In this document: in pieces, positions 1 to 9,525 of the stretch
How the letters are laid out: the number at the start of each line of letters is the position of its first letter
How positions within the stretch are numbered: the stretch's first letter is position 1
Assembly: GCF_014201195.1 (NCBI RefSeq)
Contig: NZ_JACHDS010000001.1
Location: 2,852,001-2,916,000, forward strand
Length of the DNA: 64,000 bases
Reading direction: 5' to 3'
DNA from: Nocardiopsis mwathae
GTDB lineage: Bacteria; Actinomycetota; Actinomycetes; Streptosporangiales; Streptosporangiaceae
Notes under the pieces: generated by a model
The model's database searches: none
What the model saw: only the letters and a program-made list of their open reading frames with translations
Told to the model about the DNA's origin: nothing
Program-made: the position numbers and the translations under genes

Positions 1-2
1 TG

Positions 3-1082
3 GCCGACGACGTCACCTGGGAGGAGACCCGCCCGGGCCTGCTCGGTCCGTCGCACGTGGTGCGCGAGCCGGTGGGGGTGGCCGCGGCGATCACCCCGTG
101 GAACGTGCCCCAGCTCCTCATCGTCGCGAAGGTCGCCCCGGCGCTGCTCGCGGGGTGCACGGCCGTGGTCAAGCCCGCGCCGGAGACCGCGCTCGACCCC
201 TACCTGCTGGCCGAGCTCGCCGAGGAGGCCGGGGTTCCCGCGGGGGTGCTGAACATCGTCGCGGCCGACCGCGCGGTCGGTGAGCACCTCGTGACCCACC
301 CCGGCGTGGACCACGTCTCCTTCACCGGGTCCACCGCGGCGGGGCGGCGCATCGCGACGCTGTGCGGTGAGCGGCTGCGCGGCTGCAGCCTAGAGCTGGG
401 CGGGAAGTCCGCGGCGATCCTGCTGCCCGACGCCGACCTCGCCGCCTACACGGGCATGCTGACGCTGACCACACTGCTCAACAACGGCCAGGCGTGCATC
501 GCCCAGGCGCGGGTGCTGGCCCCGCGCGAGCGGTACGGCGAGGTGGTCGACGCGCTGGCCGAGCGGCTGGCCGGCCTCGCGGTCGGCGACCCCGCCGACC
601 CGTCCACCGACATCGGGCCGCTGGTCTCCCCCGCCCAGCGCGAGCGGGTCGAAGGCTACATCGGCATCGGCCGCGCCGAGGGCGCGCGGGTCGTCACGGG
701 CGGCGGCCGCCCGGCCGACCGGAAGCGGGGACACTACGTCGAACCCACGCTCTTCGCCGATGTCGACAACGGCATGCGCATCGCCCGGGAGGAGATCTTC
801 GGCCCGGTCCTCGCCGTGATCCCCTACGACGACGAGCGGCACGCGATCGAACTGGCCAACGACAGCGAGTACGGGCTCGCCGGGTCGGTGTGGACCGCCG
901 ACCCGGAGCACGGGGTGGAGGTCGCCCGCCGGATCCACACCGGCACCTGCGGGGTGAACGTGTACAACGTCGACGTCAACACGCCCTTCGGCGGCCGCAA
1001 GGCCAGCGGCATGGGGCGCGAGTACGGGCCGGAGGGCCTGGCGGAGTATCTGGAGTACAAGACGATCCCGACGCTGGGGTAG
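3..1082 (+). CDS. Aldehyde dehydrogenase family protein (5' end cut off by window)
   Basis: NAD(P)-dependent oxidation of an aldehyde to its acid; the substrate cannot be told from the sequence. The frame is open to the window edge, so the N-terminus is missing; 359 residues are visible against roughly 480 for the family, leaving about 120 outside. Visible motifs are the FTGSTAAG stretch of the cofactor fold, the general-base Glu in LELGGKS (visible residue 131), the nucleophile Cys in NGQACIA (visible residue 165), EEIFGP, and the C-terminal PFGGRKASGMGRE segment. A GTG at position 57 could be mistaken for the start, but coding sequence clearly continues upstream. The family assignment is certain; the subfamily is open. 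Confidence 0.93.
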   Translation, partial: ADDVTWEETRPGLLGPSHVVREPVGVAAAITPWNVPQLLIVAKVAPALLAGCTAVVKPAPETALDPYLLAELAEEAGVPAGVLNIVAADRAVGEHLVTHPGVDHVSFTGSTAAGRRIATLCGERLRGCSLELGGKSAAILLPDADLAAYTGMLTLTTLLNNGQACIAQARVLAPRERYGEVVDALAERLAGLAVGDPADPSTDIGPLVSPAQRERVEGYIGIGRAEGARVVTGGGRPADRKRGHYVEPTLFADVDNGMRIAREEIFGPVLAVIPYDDERHAIELANDSEYGLAGSVWTADPEHGVEVARRIHTGTCGVNVYNVDVNTPFGGRKASGMGREYGPEGLAEYLEYKTIPTLG

Positions 1083-1359
1083 GCGGTCCGGGCGAAGGTG
1101 AGGGCGGGTGGTCCGAAAACGGCCGCCCCGCCCTGACTCTGCGTTTCCGCTGGCTGGCACGGTGCGCTGCGGCGCACCGTGCCAGATCCGTGTGGATGCA
1201 CCGGAATCCCGCGTTTCTCAGGCCGACCGCTCTGGAAGGCTGGTACCCGAGCACCTACATAGAGTATTCAGCGTGACACCGGGAACATAAAGAGCCAACC
1301 GAATTAGAGAGCCCAGTACAGCCCGCCACGCACAACCGAAGAAAGAGGCCGCGCACACG
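1083..1359. other. Intergenic region with a strong hairpin
   Basis: No gene is seen. The main structure is a perfect inverted repeat at 1155-1184 (13-base arms, TGCG loop) 73 bases after the dehydrogenase stop, a likely terminator although no T-run follows. The remaining ~175 bases before the protease gene are less GC-rich than their surroundings and should hold the promoter of the conflict locus; I cannot name a convincing -35/-10 pair. Confidence 0.5.
1155..1184 (+). terminator. Probable terminator hairpin after the aldehyde dehydrogenase
   Basis: Arms TGGCACGGTGCGC and GCGCACCGTGCCA pair perfectly over 13 bases around a 4-base loop. It lies 73 bases downstream of the dehydrogenase stop. 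There is no U-tract, as is common for actinobacterial terminators. Confidence 0.6.
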
Positions 1360-3192
1360 TTGGCATCCCCCTCGACGCCTTCCGCCCCCCGCCTCCCGAC
1401 GTGGCAGGTCAGGATCACGACCCCCGATGGCCTGGTGGCCGGCGGCGGGGTACTCGTTCCCGAGAATCGGGTCTTGACCTGTGTGCATGTCGTCAACGCC
1501 GCACTACGCCGCGGCAGCGATCCCGCTCCGCCCGAGCCGGGTGTCACGATCCCGTTGGGCGCACCGGACCCGTCCGGCTACCGACCGGTGACCGCGCGTG
1601 TCATCGAGAGCACCTGGGACGCCGACCGCGACACCACCCTGCTCCGCATCGAGGCCCAGGACGGCCACGAGTACGCCTCGGCCTGGCTCGCGGCACGCAT
1701 GGCGGACGTGACCGAAACGCGACCGCGCGACGTGCGGCTGCGCGGCTACCCCACCGGTGTGCCCGAGGGGCTGCTGGCCGAGGCGAGGGTGGTCGGCTAC
1801 GGCGGCGGCATCCCCGGCCGCGCGCAGCTCAACGTCGTCGATTCCGTGGTCGGCGTCGAGCAGGGGTTCAGCGGCTGCGGTGTGCAGGACACCGCCGACG
1901 GATCGGTGATCGGGATCGTCACCACGGCGCGGTTCGACCCCCGGCACCCGCACCGGAGCCGGGTCGCCTTCATGGAGCCGCTGGAGCACATCGCGGCCCT
2001 GCGCTCCCACCTCGACGACCCGGAGTCGGAGGAGGTCCGGAGGCTGCTGAGCGGCCTGCGGTTCGAGGAGGTCCGCACCGCCTACGACGCCTCCACCCGG
2101 CACCGCGGGCCCGAGCCCGCCGACTTCGACTCGGCCTGGGAGGCGTTCGTCCGGCTGAAGCGGTACACGCCGGGACCGGACCACATGCCCTGCGAGATCG
2201 CCTACCTGGCGAGAATCGACAAGCTCGGGCTGGGTGACTCGCGGACCCTGCGCCGGTATATCGAGAGCCGACCCCCCGGGTACGTGCCACGGGACGCGCT
2301 GGAACGGATCTACATAGAGCCGCCCCCCGCCCCGGCCGGAGGCACGCTCATCATCGCCGCCGAACCCATCCCCGGCGACCCCGACGCGGTCCCGAGGTAC
2401 ACCCTGTCCCACTGGCTGGACAGCGGCGATTCCATCACCAACAGAGGATCACGACACATCACAGAGGACACACTGCGTGAGACGGTGCTGGAGATGGTGG
2501 TGGACGCCGAGGCCCGGTTGCCGATCTGGGATTCACCGGCACCGGTGGGGCTGCGCCTGGAACTAGTCCTGCCATTTCCTCTAATTACCCAGCAAATCGC
2601 GCAATGGAGACTTCCGGGTCCGTTATCGGGCGAAGAGGGTGGGCGAATCGGAGCGTCCTATGAGATCGTCCTCCACTCCGCCGAACGAATCACCGACAGG
2701 CGCCTGGCCGGTGCCCGGCGCAAACTCCGCGAACGCCTGTACGGACTCACCCGCGCCAGCGAGGGCCGGGTCCACAGAATTCCTCCGCGCCCCCGTTCTC
2801 CGGAGGAACCACCGCTCGCCGACCAACTCGACCACCCCGGAATCACGCTGTGTGTACTGGGTGCCCCACCACGCGATCGGGATGGGCGGCTGCAGCTGTA
2901 CCACGCGGTCGAAGCGGGCCTTCCGGCGATCGCCTGGCTGGATGCGGACACCGGCGAAACCCGTCGATTCCACGGCCACATGCAATCCGTCACCAGGTGC
3001 GAAGGCAGGAAGATCTCACACGGGGAACTTTCGGCCCTACCCCGGCATGTACATTCGTGGCGTAGGGTCAATATAATCAGCGGGCAGAGTGGCACCGAAG
3101 GGTACGACCCCTATGACATCAACATCATTCTCGATGATATGTCACACATACAACGACTACTCCGAATCGGAATCCTCTCCACCCCGCAATGA
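1360..3192 (+). CDS. Trypsin-like serine protease fused to a VMAP-C-like domain (conflict-system effector/adaptor)
   Basis: 610 residues from a TTG start, with a GAAAGAGG ribosome site about 11 bases upstream. Residues ~10-220 form a trypsin-like protease fold: His43 in TCVHVV, Asp91 in DRDTTLL and Ser171 in GFSGCG give a complete catalytic triad. There is no signal peptide, so it should act in the cytoplasm. The C-terminal third has the pattern of the vWA-MoxR-associated protein C-terminal domain (VMAP-C): a LVLPFPLI strand with a following QW, then YEIVLHSAERI. Next come the MoxR ATPase gene (30 bases) and the vWA/NB-ARC/TPR gene. In described ternary systems VMAP links an effector to the vWA-MoxR pair; a regulated protease effector is inferred here. 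The middle region (~230-400) is not assigned. Confidence 0.85.
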   Translation: MASPSTPSAPRLPTWQVRITTPDGLVAGGGVLVPENRVLTCVHVVNAALRRGSDPAPPEPGVTIPLGAPDPSGYRPVTARVIESTWDADRDTTLLRIEAQDGHEYASAWLAARMADVTETRPRDVRLRGYPTGVPEGLLAEARVVGYGGGIPGRAQLNVVDSVVGVEQGFSGCGVQDTADGSVIGIVTTARFDPRHPHRSRVAFMEPLEHIAALRSHLDDPESEEVRRLLSGLRFEEVRTAYDASTRHRGPEPADFDSAWEAFVRLKRYTPGPDHMPCEIAYLARIDKLGLGDSRTLRRYIESRPPGYVPRDALERIYIEPPPAPAGGTLIIAAEPIPGDPDAVPRYTLSHWLDSGDSITNRGSRHITEDTLRETVLEMVVDAEARLPIWDSPAPVGLRLELVLPFPLITQQIAQWRLPGPLSGEEGGRIGASYEIVLHSAERITDRRLAGARRKLRERLYGLTRASEGRVHRIPPRPRSPEEPPLADQLDHPGITLCVLGAPPRDRDGRLQLYHAVEAGLPAIAWLDADTGETRRFHGHMQSVTRCEGRKISHGELSALPRHVHSWRRVNIISGQSGTEGYDPYDINIILDDMSHIQRLLRIGILSTPQ

Positions 3193-3222
3193 CCCGAGGT
3201 CGGTGGCGAGGACGGCCCGCCG

Positions 3223-4359
3223 ATGACGTCCTCCCCGACGCCCGGGTCGGGAAGGCCCCCCGGTCAGCACGGTCCGGACGGCGACGGCGCCGCGCCGTCG
3301 TGGTGGATCTACCGGGGCACGGGCCGCCCGGCCACGTACTCGACGGACCTCGCGGAACGGCTTCCCGACCCCCCGCCCTGGCGCCGCTTCACCGGTGGCC
3401 CCGACCAGCCCGATCCCCCCGCCGACGACGGCGAGACCGAGCGCATCCTCGGAGCCACCACCCTGCCGGGCCGCCACCCCCTGAGCGGCCCCGAGACCGC
3501 GGTCGTCGACGCGGTCAACACCGCCCTGCTGCTGCGCCGCCCCCTGCTGGTCACCGGGGCACCGGGCGTCGGAAAGTCGAGCCTCGCCCACCACGTCAGC
3601 CGTGAGCTCGGTCTGGGGCGCGTCCTGCGGTGGCCCATCACCAGCCGCAGCACCCTGCGCTCGGGGCTGTACGAGTACGACCCCATCGCCCGGATCCACG
3701 ACATTTCCGCCGACGCCGCCGCGGCCCCCGACACCCAGCGCCCGCCGGAGCGCCCCATCGGCGACTACCTGCGCCTCGGCCCGCTGGGCACCGCCCTGCT
3801 GCCGCACCGGCTCCCCCGTGTGCTGGTGATCGACGAGTTCGACAAGGGCGACATCGACCTCGCCAACGACCTGCTGGATGTGCTGGAGAACGGCCGGTAC
3901 CCGATCCCCGAGCTGGCCCGGCTCCGCGCCTCCCAGGAGTACATCGCCGTCCCCACCGACGACCCCGGCCGCACGGCCACGGTCCGCGCCGGGGAGGTCC
4001 GCTGCCACGCGTTCCCCTTCATCGTCATCACCAGCAACGGCGAACGCCCCTTCCCACCGGCGTTCCTCCGCCGCTGCCTCCCCGTCCACCTGGAGCAACC
4101 CGGCGAGGAACGGCTCGCCGACATCGTCTGCGCCCACTTCATCGACCGTGAGCGCGCCCAGGACCGCCAGCTCATCCAGGACTTCCTCCGGCGCAGCCGT
4201 GAGGTCGACGGGCTCTCCATCGATCAGCTACTGAACTCGGTCCATCTCGTTAGTTCCGATGTTCGTGCACATGCCACATCCTTGGATCCGAACGCCTGGA
4301 TCCGGATATTGGACCTGGTCTGGCGCCGTCTGGCGGAAACGGAGGCGCGCCTCGAGTGA
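3223..4359 (+). CDS. MoxR-like AAA+ ATPase of the ternary conflict system
   Basis: 378 residues. AAA+ core with Walker A GAPGVGKS at residues 112-119 and Walker B LVIDEFDKGD with Asp204/Glu205, followed by the sensor-1 region ending ITSNGERPFPPAFLRRC. MoxR-type ATPases usually remodel or activate a vWA-domain partner, and here the next gene encodes one, overlapping by four bases (GTGA), so the two are translationally coupled. The N-terminal ~75 residues are Pro/Gly-rich and probably unstructured. The start ATG lies 30 bases after the protease stop. This is a different MoxR lineage from the one at 50387, which pairs with DUF58 and a transglutaminase. Confidence 0.88.
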   Translation: MTSSPTPGSGRPPGQHGPDGDGAAPSWWIYRGTGRPATYSTDLAERLPDPPPWRRFTGGPDQPDPPADDGETERILGATTLPGRHPLSGPETAVVDAVNTALLLRRPLLVTGAPGVGKSSLAHHVSRELGLGRVLRWPITSRSTLRSGLYEYDPIARIHDISADAAAAPDTQRPPERPIGDYLRLGPLGTALLPHRLPRVLVIDEFDKGDIDLANDLLDVLENGRYPIPELARLRASQEYIAVPTDDPGRTATVRAGEVRCHAFPFIVITSNGERPFPPAFLRRCLPVHLEQPGEERLADIVCAHFIDRERAQDRQLIQDFLRRSREVDGLSIDQLLNSVHLVSSDVRAHATSLDPNAWIRILDLVWRRLAETEARLE

Positions 4360-7300
4360 CCGGGAGCAGGGGTCGCGACCGGCCGGAGGCCGAGGGGTCG
4401 GCGGCAGTGCCGTCCCCGGGTGAGCCATTCCCACGATCCGGTGCGGCCGCACCCGCCTGGTGGGAGGTCGGCGACGCGCTGTGGCTCGCCGCCCACCGCG
4501 ACCGCGCCCGGGATCCCACCGGCGGTGAGTCCCGGCCGCCCGCCGCCGAACCGGGTGACCGGGCGGGCACCGAGCCGCAGGCCGATGCGGACGGCACGCC
4601 CGCCTCCTCCCCGGACCGGGCACCACCGGAGCACCGGGACGAGGACGACATCGGGCAGCCCGCGGAACCGCCGCTTCCCCCGGAGTGCCATGCCCAGGCC
4701 GAGGCGGTCCCCGAGTCCTCAGGTATCCGCGGAGGGGGGTCCGCGGCTCCCCCGCCCGGTGACCCCGTCGCGATCGCCCCGCTGGGGTCGGGCGGCCCGC
4801 CGATCGCGGACCGGATGGCGATGGTCCGCGCGCTGCAGTGGTTCCGGCGGCACCGCCCGGCCGGCGACCGCACCGTGCTGGACGAGGACGCGACCGCGGC
4901 GGGTTTCGCCGAGCGTGCGCTCGCCCACCGCGCCGCCCGACGCACGCGGCGCGCCCCGCTGCTACCGGTCCTGCGGCCCGAGCAGGAGGTGGCCGACGGC
5001 ATCACCGTCCTGGTCGACGACAGCCTGTCGATGCTCGTGCAGCAACCCCTGGTCCACCGGTTCGTCGACCTACTGGCCCCGCTCAACGTGTTCCGCCGGG
5101 TCCGCGTCTGCTACTTCGACTCCGGCAAGGCGCAGGCCGACGACCTTCCGCTGCGCGCCGCGGAGGGCCCCGCCCCGGCCCCGGAACGGCTCGTGGACGG
5201 CGGCTCCGCCGACTCCCGGATCCTGCTGGTGGTCACCGACGGAATCGGCGACGGCTGGCACTCCGGAGCGGTCGGCACCTGGCTGGCCCGGTGGGGCACC
5301 CGCGGCCCGGTGGGCGTGGCCCAGGTGCTCGACCGGAGGCTGTGGCGGTCGACCGGTATGGCGCCGGAGCACGTCAGGCTGGAGGCACCCTCGGTGTCCG
5401 GCGGCGCCCCCGTGCCCAACAGCACCTATGCGGCCCGCCCGTTCTCCGCGTGGCCTCCGGCCACGGCGGACGCCACCGCCCCCGACGGCACCGTCCCGGT
5501 CCCCGTCTTCCCCCTGGAGCCCGCGGAGCTCGGACGCTGGGCCCGCTTCGTGGCGCGGCGCCGCAACCCGCCGGTGTACCCGGTGGCCGCCCTGCTCACC
5601 ACCAGGGAGCCGACGGTCGCCGGGGAGATCGACGAGCCCGGGGGGATCGACGAGCCCGGCACGTCCTGGGACATCGGGGCACTGCTGGCCCCCTGGGACC
5701 TGGAGCCCGACTTCACGCGGGACCTCGACGCCCGGCGCCGGGTCCAGATGTTCCAGGCCATCGCCTCCCCTTCGGCCTTCCGGCTCGCGGTGCACCTGGC
5801 GGTGGTGCCGCTCAACCTCTCCACGATCCGGCTGATCCAGGAGCGGTTCGCCCCCCGGGCGCGGCCCTCGGACGTCACGGAGGTGCTGTGCTCGGGGCTC
5901 ATCCGGCGCAGCCCGGGGTCGCCGTCGATCGACCGCGGCGACCGGGTGACCCTGGAGTTCCGCCCGGACGTACGAGAACTGCTGCTGGCGGTGGGCGGCC
6001 AGCGACACGAGATCAGGGAGCTGCTGACGGCGATCGCCGGGCATTACCGGGACACCATCCCGTGGTTCGCCGCCCTGGAACGGCTGCTGCTCGGCGATGC
6101 CCCCGGCGTGCCGTTACCGGAGGTGACCGGCGACACCGCCCCGTTCGCGCGGGCGGTCCGGGCCGCGATGCTGGCGCTGCCGGGGCCGATCCGGCTGGCC
6201 GCGGATCCCCTGGTCCCTGCCGACCGCCCCGAAGCGGTCCCCGGGATGGCCGACTCCGGTCACTCGGATTCGGGATACGACGATGCCGGCCGTGAAAGGC
6301 TGAAGGGCAGTGACGTGAACCTCGACGTGTTCCCGCCGACCGGCTCTCCCGCAGTCACCAGGCGGGCCGGGTCGGCGCCACCTGTGCCCGACGGAGACAG
6401 CATGCACATCGCCCAGCAGGCGGTACCGCGCGGCCAGCACACCCGCCCGGCCGTATGGGGGCAGATCCCGCCGAGGAACATGAGCTTCGTCGGTCGCGAA
6501 CCGCTCCTGGCGGAACTGGGGCGGCGGCTGCAGGAGGGCACCGCCATGGTGCTGCCGCAGACCGTGCCCCAGGCCCTGCAGGGGATGGGAGGCGTCGGCA
6601 AGACCCAGCTGGCCACGGAGTACGCCTGGCGCCACCGCGGCGAGTACGACCTGGTGTGGTGGATCCCCTCCGACACCCCCGCCCAGGTGCAGCAGTCGCT
6701 GATCGAGCTGGCACCCAAGCTGGGTATCGGGACCGGCGGGGATCCCGCGGCCACGGTCCGAACGGTGCTGGAGGCCCTGAGGTCGGGCCGCCCGGTCGGC
6801 GACTGGCTGCTGATCTACGACAACGCCGTCTCACCCGCCGATATCCGCCCGCTGATCCCCAGCGGTGGTCCGGGACATGTGGTGGTCACCTCCCGCTCTC
6901 CGGAGTGGCGCACCGCCGGCGGCTACCTGCTGCAGGTCGACACCTTCGAGCGGGACGAGAGCACCGAGCTGCTGCTCAAGCGCGGACCGGAGTCGCTGGC
7001 GCCGGAGGAGGCGGACCGCATCGCCGAGCGGCTGGGGGACCTGCCGCTGGCGGTGGAGCAGACGGCGGTGTGGCTCTACGAGACACTGATGCCGGCCGAG
7101 GAGTGGCTGGAGCTCTTCGACGTCAAGGCCGATCAGCTGCTGTCCAATGTCGCGCCGAGCCCCGACTACCCGTGGTCGGTCGCGGCGACGATGAACATGA
7201 CGCTGGAGCGGCTGCGGGAGTCCAACCCGGGCGCGCTGCAGCTGCTCCAGGTGTGTGCGTTCCTGGCGCCGCAGCCGATCCCGCGGCGGCTGTTCAACGG

Positions 7301-8945
7301 CGCGCGCAACGTGGAGGCCCCCGAGTACCTGGCGGAGATCCTCGCCGACCCCGCGATCAAGCTGGGTCGGGCGCTGCGGACCATCGACCGCTACGCCCTG
7401 GCCAAGATGGACCACCGCAACACCACCTTCCAGCTGCACCGGCTGGTGCAGGAGACGTTGAAGCTGCCGCTGGACGCCGGGGAGCGGGACCGCTTCCGGC
7501 ACTGCGCCCACCTGCTGCTGGCCAACCTCGACCCGGGCGACCCGCTGGCCCCGGGCGACTGGCCGCGGTATGTGGAGCTGCTGCCGCACGTGTGGGAGAC
7601 CCGGCAGTGGGACTGCGGGAGTGACTGGGCTCGGGAACTCGCCTTGAACGAGGTGCATTTCCTCTTCCAGTGGGGAAGGCTGGCCGAGGCTGAGGCGTTG
7701 GTCCGCCGCCTGCTCGACCAGTGGCCGGAGAAGCTCGGGCCGGAGGACCCGCACACCCTCCGTGCCGAGATGCGGTATGCGCAGGTCGCCACATCGGCCG
7801 GCAGGTTCGAGGAGGCCTACGAGCGCCGCAAGGGGCTGGTCGAGACGTTGATCCGGCTGCGCGGTCCCGACGACGAGGAGACCTTGGAGACACGGGGCCT
7901 TCTCGCTCTGGACCTGCGCAACCTGGGGCAGTACCAGCGTGCGGTCAAGGTGAGCTCGGACGTACTCGACCGCCAGCAGCGCGCCTTCGGCCGCGACGAC
8001 CCCCTCACACTGCAGTCAGCCCACGTGCATGCCGTCGGACTCCGACTGATCGGCCGTTTCAACGAGTCGATGGAGATCAACCAGTACAACTACCAGCGGC
8101 GCGGAGAGATGCTGGGTCCGGAGCATGTTCAGACTCTGGCCAGCCGTTCGGCCCACGCGCAGGGGCTCATGGAGTCCGGGCGCTACTGGGAGGCCGAGCG
8201 GGAGATGGACGAGCTCTATCTCACCACTCAGCGGGTCTTCCCTGCCGACCACACCATGCGGCTGTCCACGATGATGGCGCTGTCCGCTCTGAAACGGCGA
8301 ACCGGGCGCCTGCCCGATGCGCTCGCCCTGTCCGGGGAGGCCTATGAGCTACTTCAGGGCAAGCTGGGCGTCGGGGCCGCGGAGACCAACCGGGCCGCGG
8401 CCAACCACGCGGTGTCGCTGCGGGCGAAGGGGGAGCATGAGACCGCCCTCGCGCTGTCACGTGAGGCCCGCGACCGCTACCGCGCCTCCTACGGCGCCGA
8501 GCATCCCCTCTACGCCGCCACGTCGGTGAACCACGCCGTGACGCTCCGCCTCCTCGGCCGGTTGGAGGAAGCCCGGCGGGTCGATGAGGAGGCACTCGCC
8601 GTGAACACCGACCGCCTGGGCGAGGACCACCCGGCCACCCTTGCGAACTCGGTCAACCTGGCCAGCGACCTGTTCGCCGCGGGGAACGCGGCGGCGGCGT
8701 TGGAGATGGACGCGACGACTCTGGAACGCACGCACAGGATTCTGGGCGAGGATCACCCGCTGGCCTTGGCCGTCCGGCGCAACTGGGTGCTGGACCGTAT
8801 GGTCGTGGAGGACACCGCTCTCACCGACGAGCGGTCCGCGGTGGTCGAGCGCTACCGGACGATGTTCGGTCCGGCGCATCCCGCCACGCGGTCGGCGGAG
8901 GAGGACGTGCGGGCCAACTGCGACCTCTTCCTGCCGCTGCTCTGA
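4356..8945 (+). CDS. vWA-like (SAV_2336 N-terminal type)/NB-ARC/TPR giant protein, FxsT-like
   Basis: 1529 residues. Order: Pro/Ala-rich low-complexity head (~1-145); a vWA-like domain of the SAV_2336 N-terminal type (~150-420) with a MIDAS-like DDSLSM, Asp221-x-Ser223-x-Ser225, and ILLVVTDG; a connector that includes a short IDEPG repeat; an NB-ARC/STAND NTPase (~715-1000) with Walker A GMGGVGKT at 743-750, Walker B LLIYD with Asp822 and a GLPL-like DLPLAVEQ; then tetratricopeptide repeats from ~1085 to the end, each unit containing a GxxHP element. This layout resembles proteins annotated as FxSxx-COOH-system TPR proteins, but no FxSxx peptide or radical SAM maturase is nearby. Inferred role: TPRs sense a trigger, NB-ARC switches state, and the vWA domain relays to MoxR and the protease. 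Confidence 0.85.
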   Translation: MTGSRGRDRPEAEGSAAVPSPGEPFPRSGAAAPAWWEVGDALWLAAHRDRARDPTGGESRPPAAEPGDRAGTEPQADADGTPASSPDRAPPEHRDEDDIGQPAEPPLPPECHAQAEAVPESSGIRGGGSAAPPPGDPVAIAPLGSGGPPIADRMAMVRALQWFRRHRPAGDRTVLDEDATAAGFAERALAHRAARRTRRAPLLPVLRPEQEVADGITVLVDDSLSMLVQQPLVHRFVDLLAPLNVFRRVRVCYFDSGKAQADDLPLRAAEGPAPAPERLVDGGSADSRILLVVTDGIGDGWHSGAVGTWLARWGTRGPVGVAQVLDRRLWRSTGMAPEHVRLEAPSVSGGAPVPNSTYAARPFSAWPPATADATAPDGTVPVPVFPLEPAELGRWARFVARRRNPPVYPVAALLTTREPTVAGEIDEPGGIDEPGTSWDIGALLAPWDLEPDFTRDLDARRRVQMFQAIASPSAFRLAVHLAVVPLNLSTIRLIQERFAPRARPSDVTEVLCSGLIRRSPGSPSIDRGDRVTLEFRPDVRELLLAVGGQRHEIRELLTAIAGHYRDTIPWFAALERLLLGDAPGVPLPEVTGDTAPFARAVRAAMLALPGPIRLAADPLVPADRPEAVPGMADSGHSDSGYDDAGRERLKGSDVNLDVFPPTGSPAVTRRAGSAPPVPDGDSMHIAQQAVPRGQHTRPAVWGQIPPRNMSFVGREPLLAELGRRLQEGTAMVLPQTVPQALQGMGGVGKTQLATEYAWRHRGEYDLVWWIPSDTPAQVQQSLIELAPKLGIGTGGDPAATVRTVLEALRSGRPVGDWLLIYDNAVSPADIRPLIPSGGPGHVVVTSRSPEWRTAGGYLLQVDTFERDESTELLLKRGPESLAPEEADRIAERLGDLPLAVEQTAVWLYETLMPAEEWLELFDVKADQLLSNVAPSPDYPWSVAATMNMTLERLRESNPGALQLLQVCAFLAPQPIPRRLFNGARNVEAPEYLAEILADPAIKLGRALRTIDRYALAKMDHRNTTFQLHRLVQETLKLPLDAGERDRFRHCAHLLLANLDPGDPLAPGDWPRYVELLPHVWETRQWDCGSDWARELALNEVHFLFQWGRLAEAEALVRRLLDQWPEKLGPEDPHTLRAEMRYAQVATSAGRFEEAYERRKGLVETLIRLRGPDDEETLETRGLLALDLRNLGQYQRAVKVSSDVLDRQQRAFGRDDPLTLQSAHVHAVGLRLIGRFNESMEINQYNYQRRGEMLGPEHVQTLASRSAHAQGLMESGRYWEAEREMDELYLTTQRVFPADHTMRLSTMMALSALKRRTGRLPDALALSGEAYELLQGKLGVGAAETNRAAANHAVSLRAKGEHETALALSREARDRYRASYGAEHPLYAATSVNHAVTLRLLGRLEEARRVDEEALAVNTDRLGEDHPATLANSVNLASDLFAAGNAAAALEMDATTLERTHRILGEDHPLALAVRRNWVLDRMVVEDTALTDERSAVVERYRTMFGPAHPATRSAEEDVRANCDLFLPLL

Positions 8946-8974
8946 TTCTTCGGGGAGGGGAGAGATCCGGAAGA

Positions 8975-9259
8975 TCAGTCGGCGGCGCCGAAGTCGCCCA
9001 TGCGGAGTCCTGAGAGGAACTCCTGCCAGGCGTCGACGCCGATGCCGATCACCGTGCCGAGGGGGTCGGTGGAATCACGGATCAGGACTATGGGGCGCGA
9101 GGTCCGGGAGACCTCCAAGCAGCCCTCCCCGTCATTGCTGTAGCTGGACTTCCACCAGGAACGGACGGGCGGCACCTTTTCCGCCCGCTCGGCGCCCGAC
9201 GTGCACGCGCTCTCTCCTCTCCCGGCCCCCTCGCTTACCACCGCTGAATCGGTGCTCAT
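8975..9259 (-). CDS. DUF397 domain-containing protein
   Basis: 94 residues from an ATG preceded by GAGG at five bases. It shows the DUF397 pattern: WWKSSYS near the middle, a CLEVS strand, then VLIRDSTDP and a C-terminal WQEFLSGLRMGDF helix. DUF397 proteins are very common in Streptomyces and Nocardiopsis and usually sit beside an XRE-family regulator whose signalling they are thought to tune; no such partner is adjacent here. It is convergent with the giant TPR gene (29-base gap) and divergent from the Trypco1 gene. An upstream in-frame ATG at 9409 would add 50 residues with no family match, so the internal start is preferred. Confidence 0.85.
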   Translation of the reverse strand: MSTDSAVVSEGAGRGESACTSGAERAEKVPPVRSWWKSSYSNDGEGCLEVSRTSRPIVLIRDSTDPLGTVIGIGVDAWQEFLSGLRMGDFGAAD

Positions 9260-9525
9260 CAGTACCTCACGACCATGATTCGGTGGCCAATCCCCGGTTC
9301 GGGTAGACGCGAACGGTACACAGGTCTTCTCATGACAAATATCCCGACATGCCGCAACGGGGTTTATATCCCCGTTGCGGCTGAATCCATGTAGACCAGA
9401 TGCGGACATTTGTCTTACGTCACCTGGTTTCTCCCTACCAATGGTTTCCCCCTATCCGCACCGCGGGAGGGACATGGGGACGGGCGGTTCCCAGCGGCCG
9501 CACAGGGAAGAGAAAGGCGGGATCC
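9260..9525. promoter_or_regulatory. Divergent promoter region with nested inverted repeats
   Basis: Control region between the DUF397 and Trypco1 genes, more AT-rich than its surroundings. A perfect 11-base inverted repeat with a 7-base AT-rich spacer (TTTATAT) lies at 9352-9380. Outside it, GACAAAT at 9334-9340 and ATTTGTC at 9408-9414 form a second, wider pair, so two dyads are nested. Such a layout fits a regulator operator or a structured leader; it could also be an attenuator for the Trypco1 gene. No regulator is encoded beside it. Confidence 0.5.

Noticed and set aside
390-1160. Long open frames antisense to known genes (here, and for example at 10135-11772, 12139-13680 and 25110-28271)
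   Set aside because: They mirror the codon bias of the sense gene at very high GC, lack ribosome sites and recognisable domains, and lie wholly inside well-supported genes.
8946-9525. FxSxx-type precursor peptide beside the FxsT-like gene
   Set aside because: Checked the short open frames in this stretch; none ends in an FxSxx pattern with a ribosome site, and no radical SAM gene is present.
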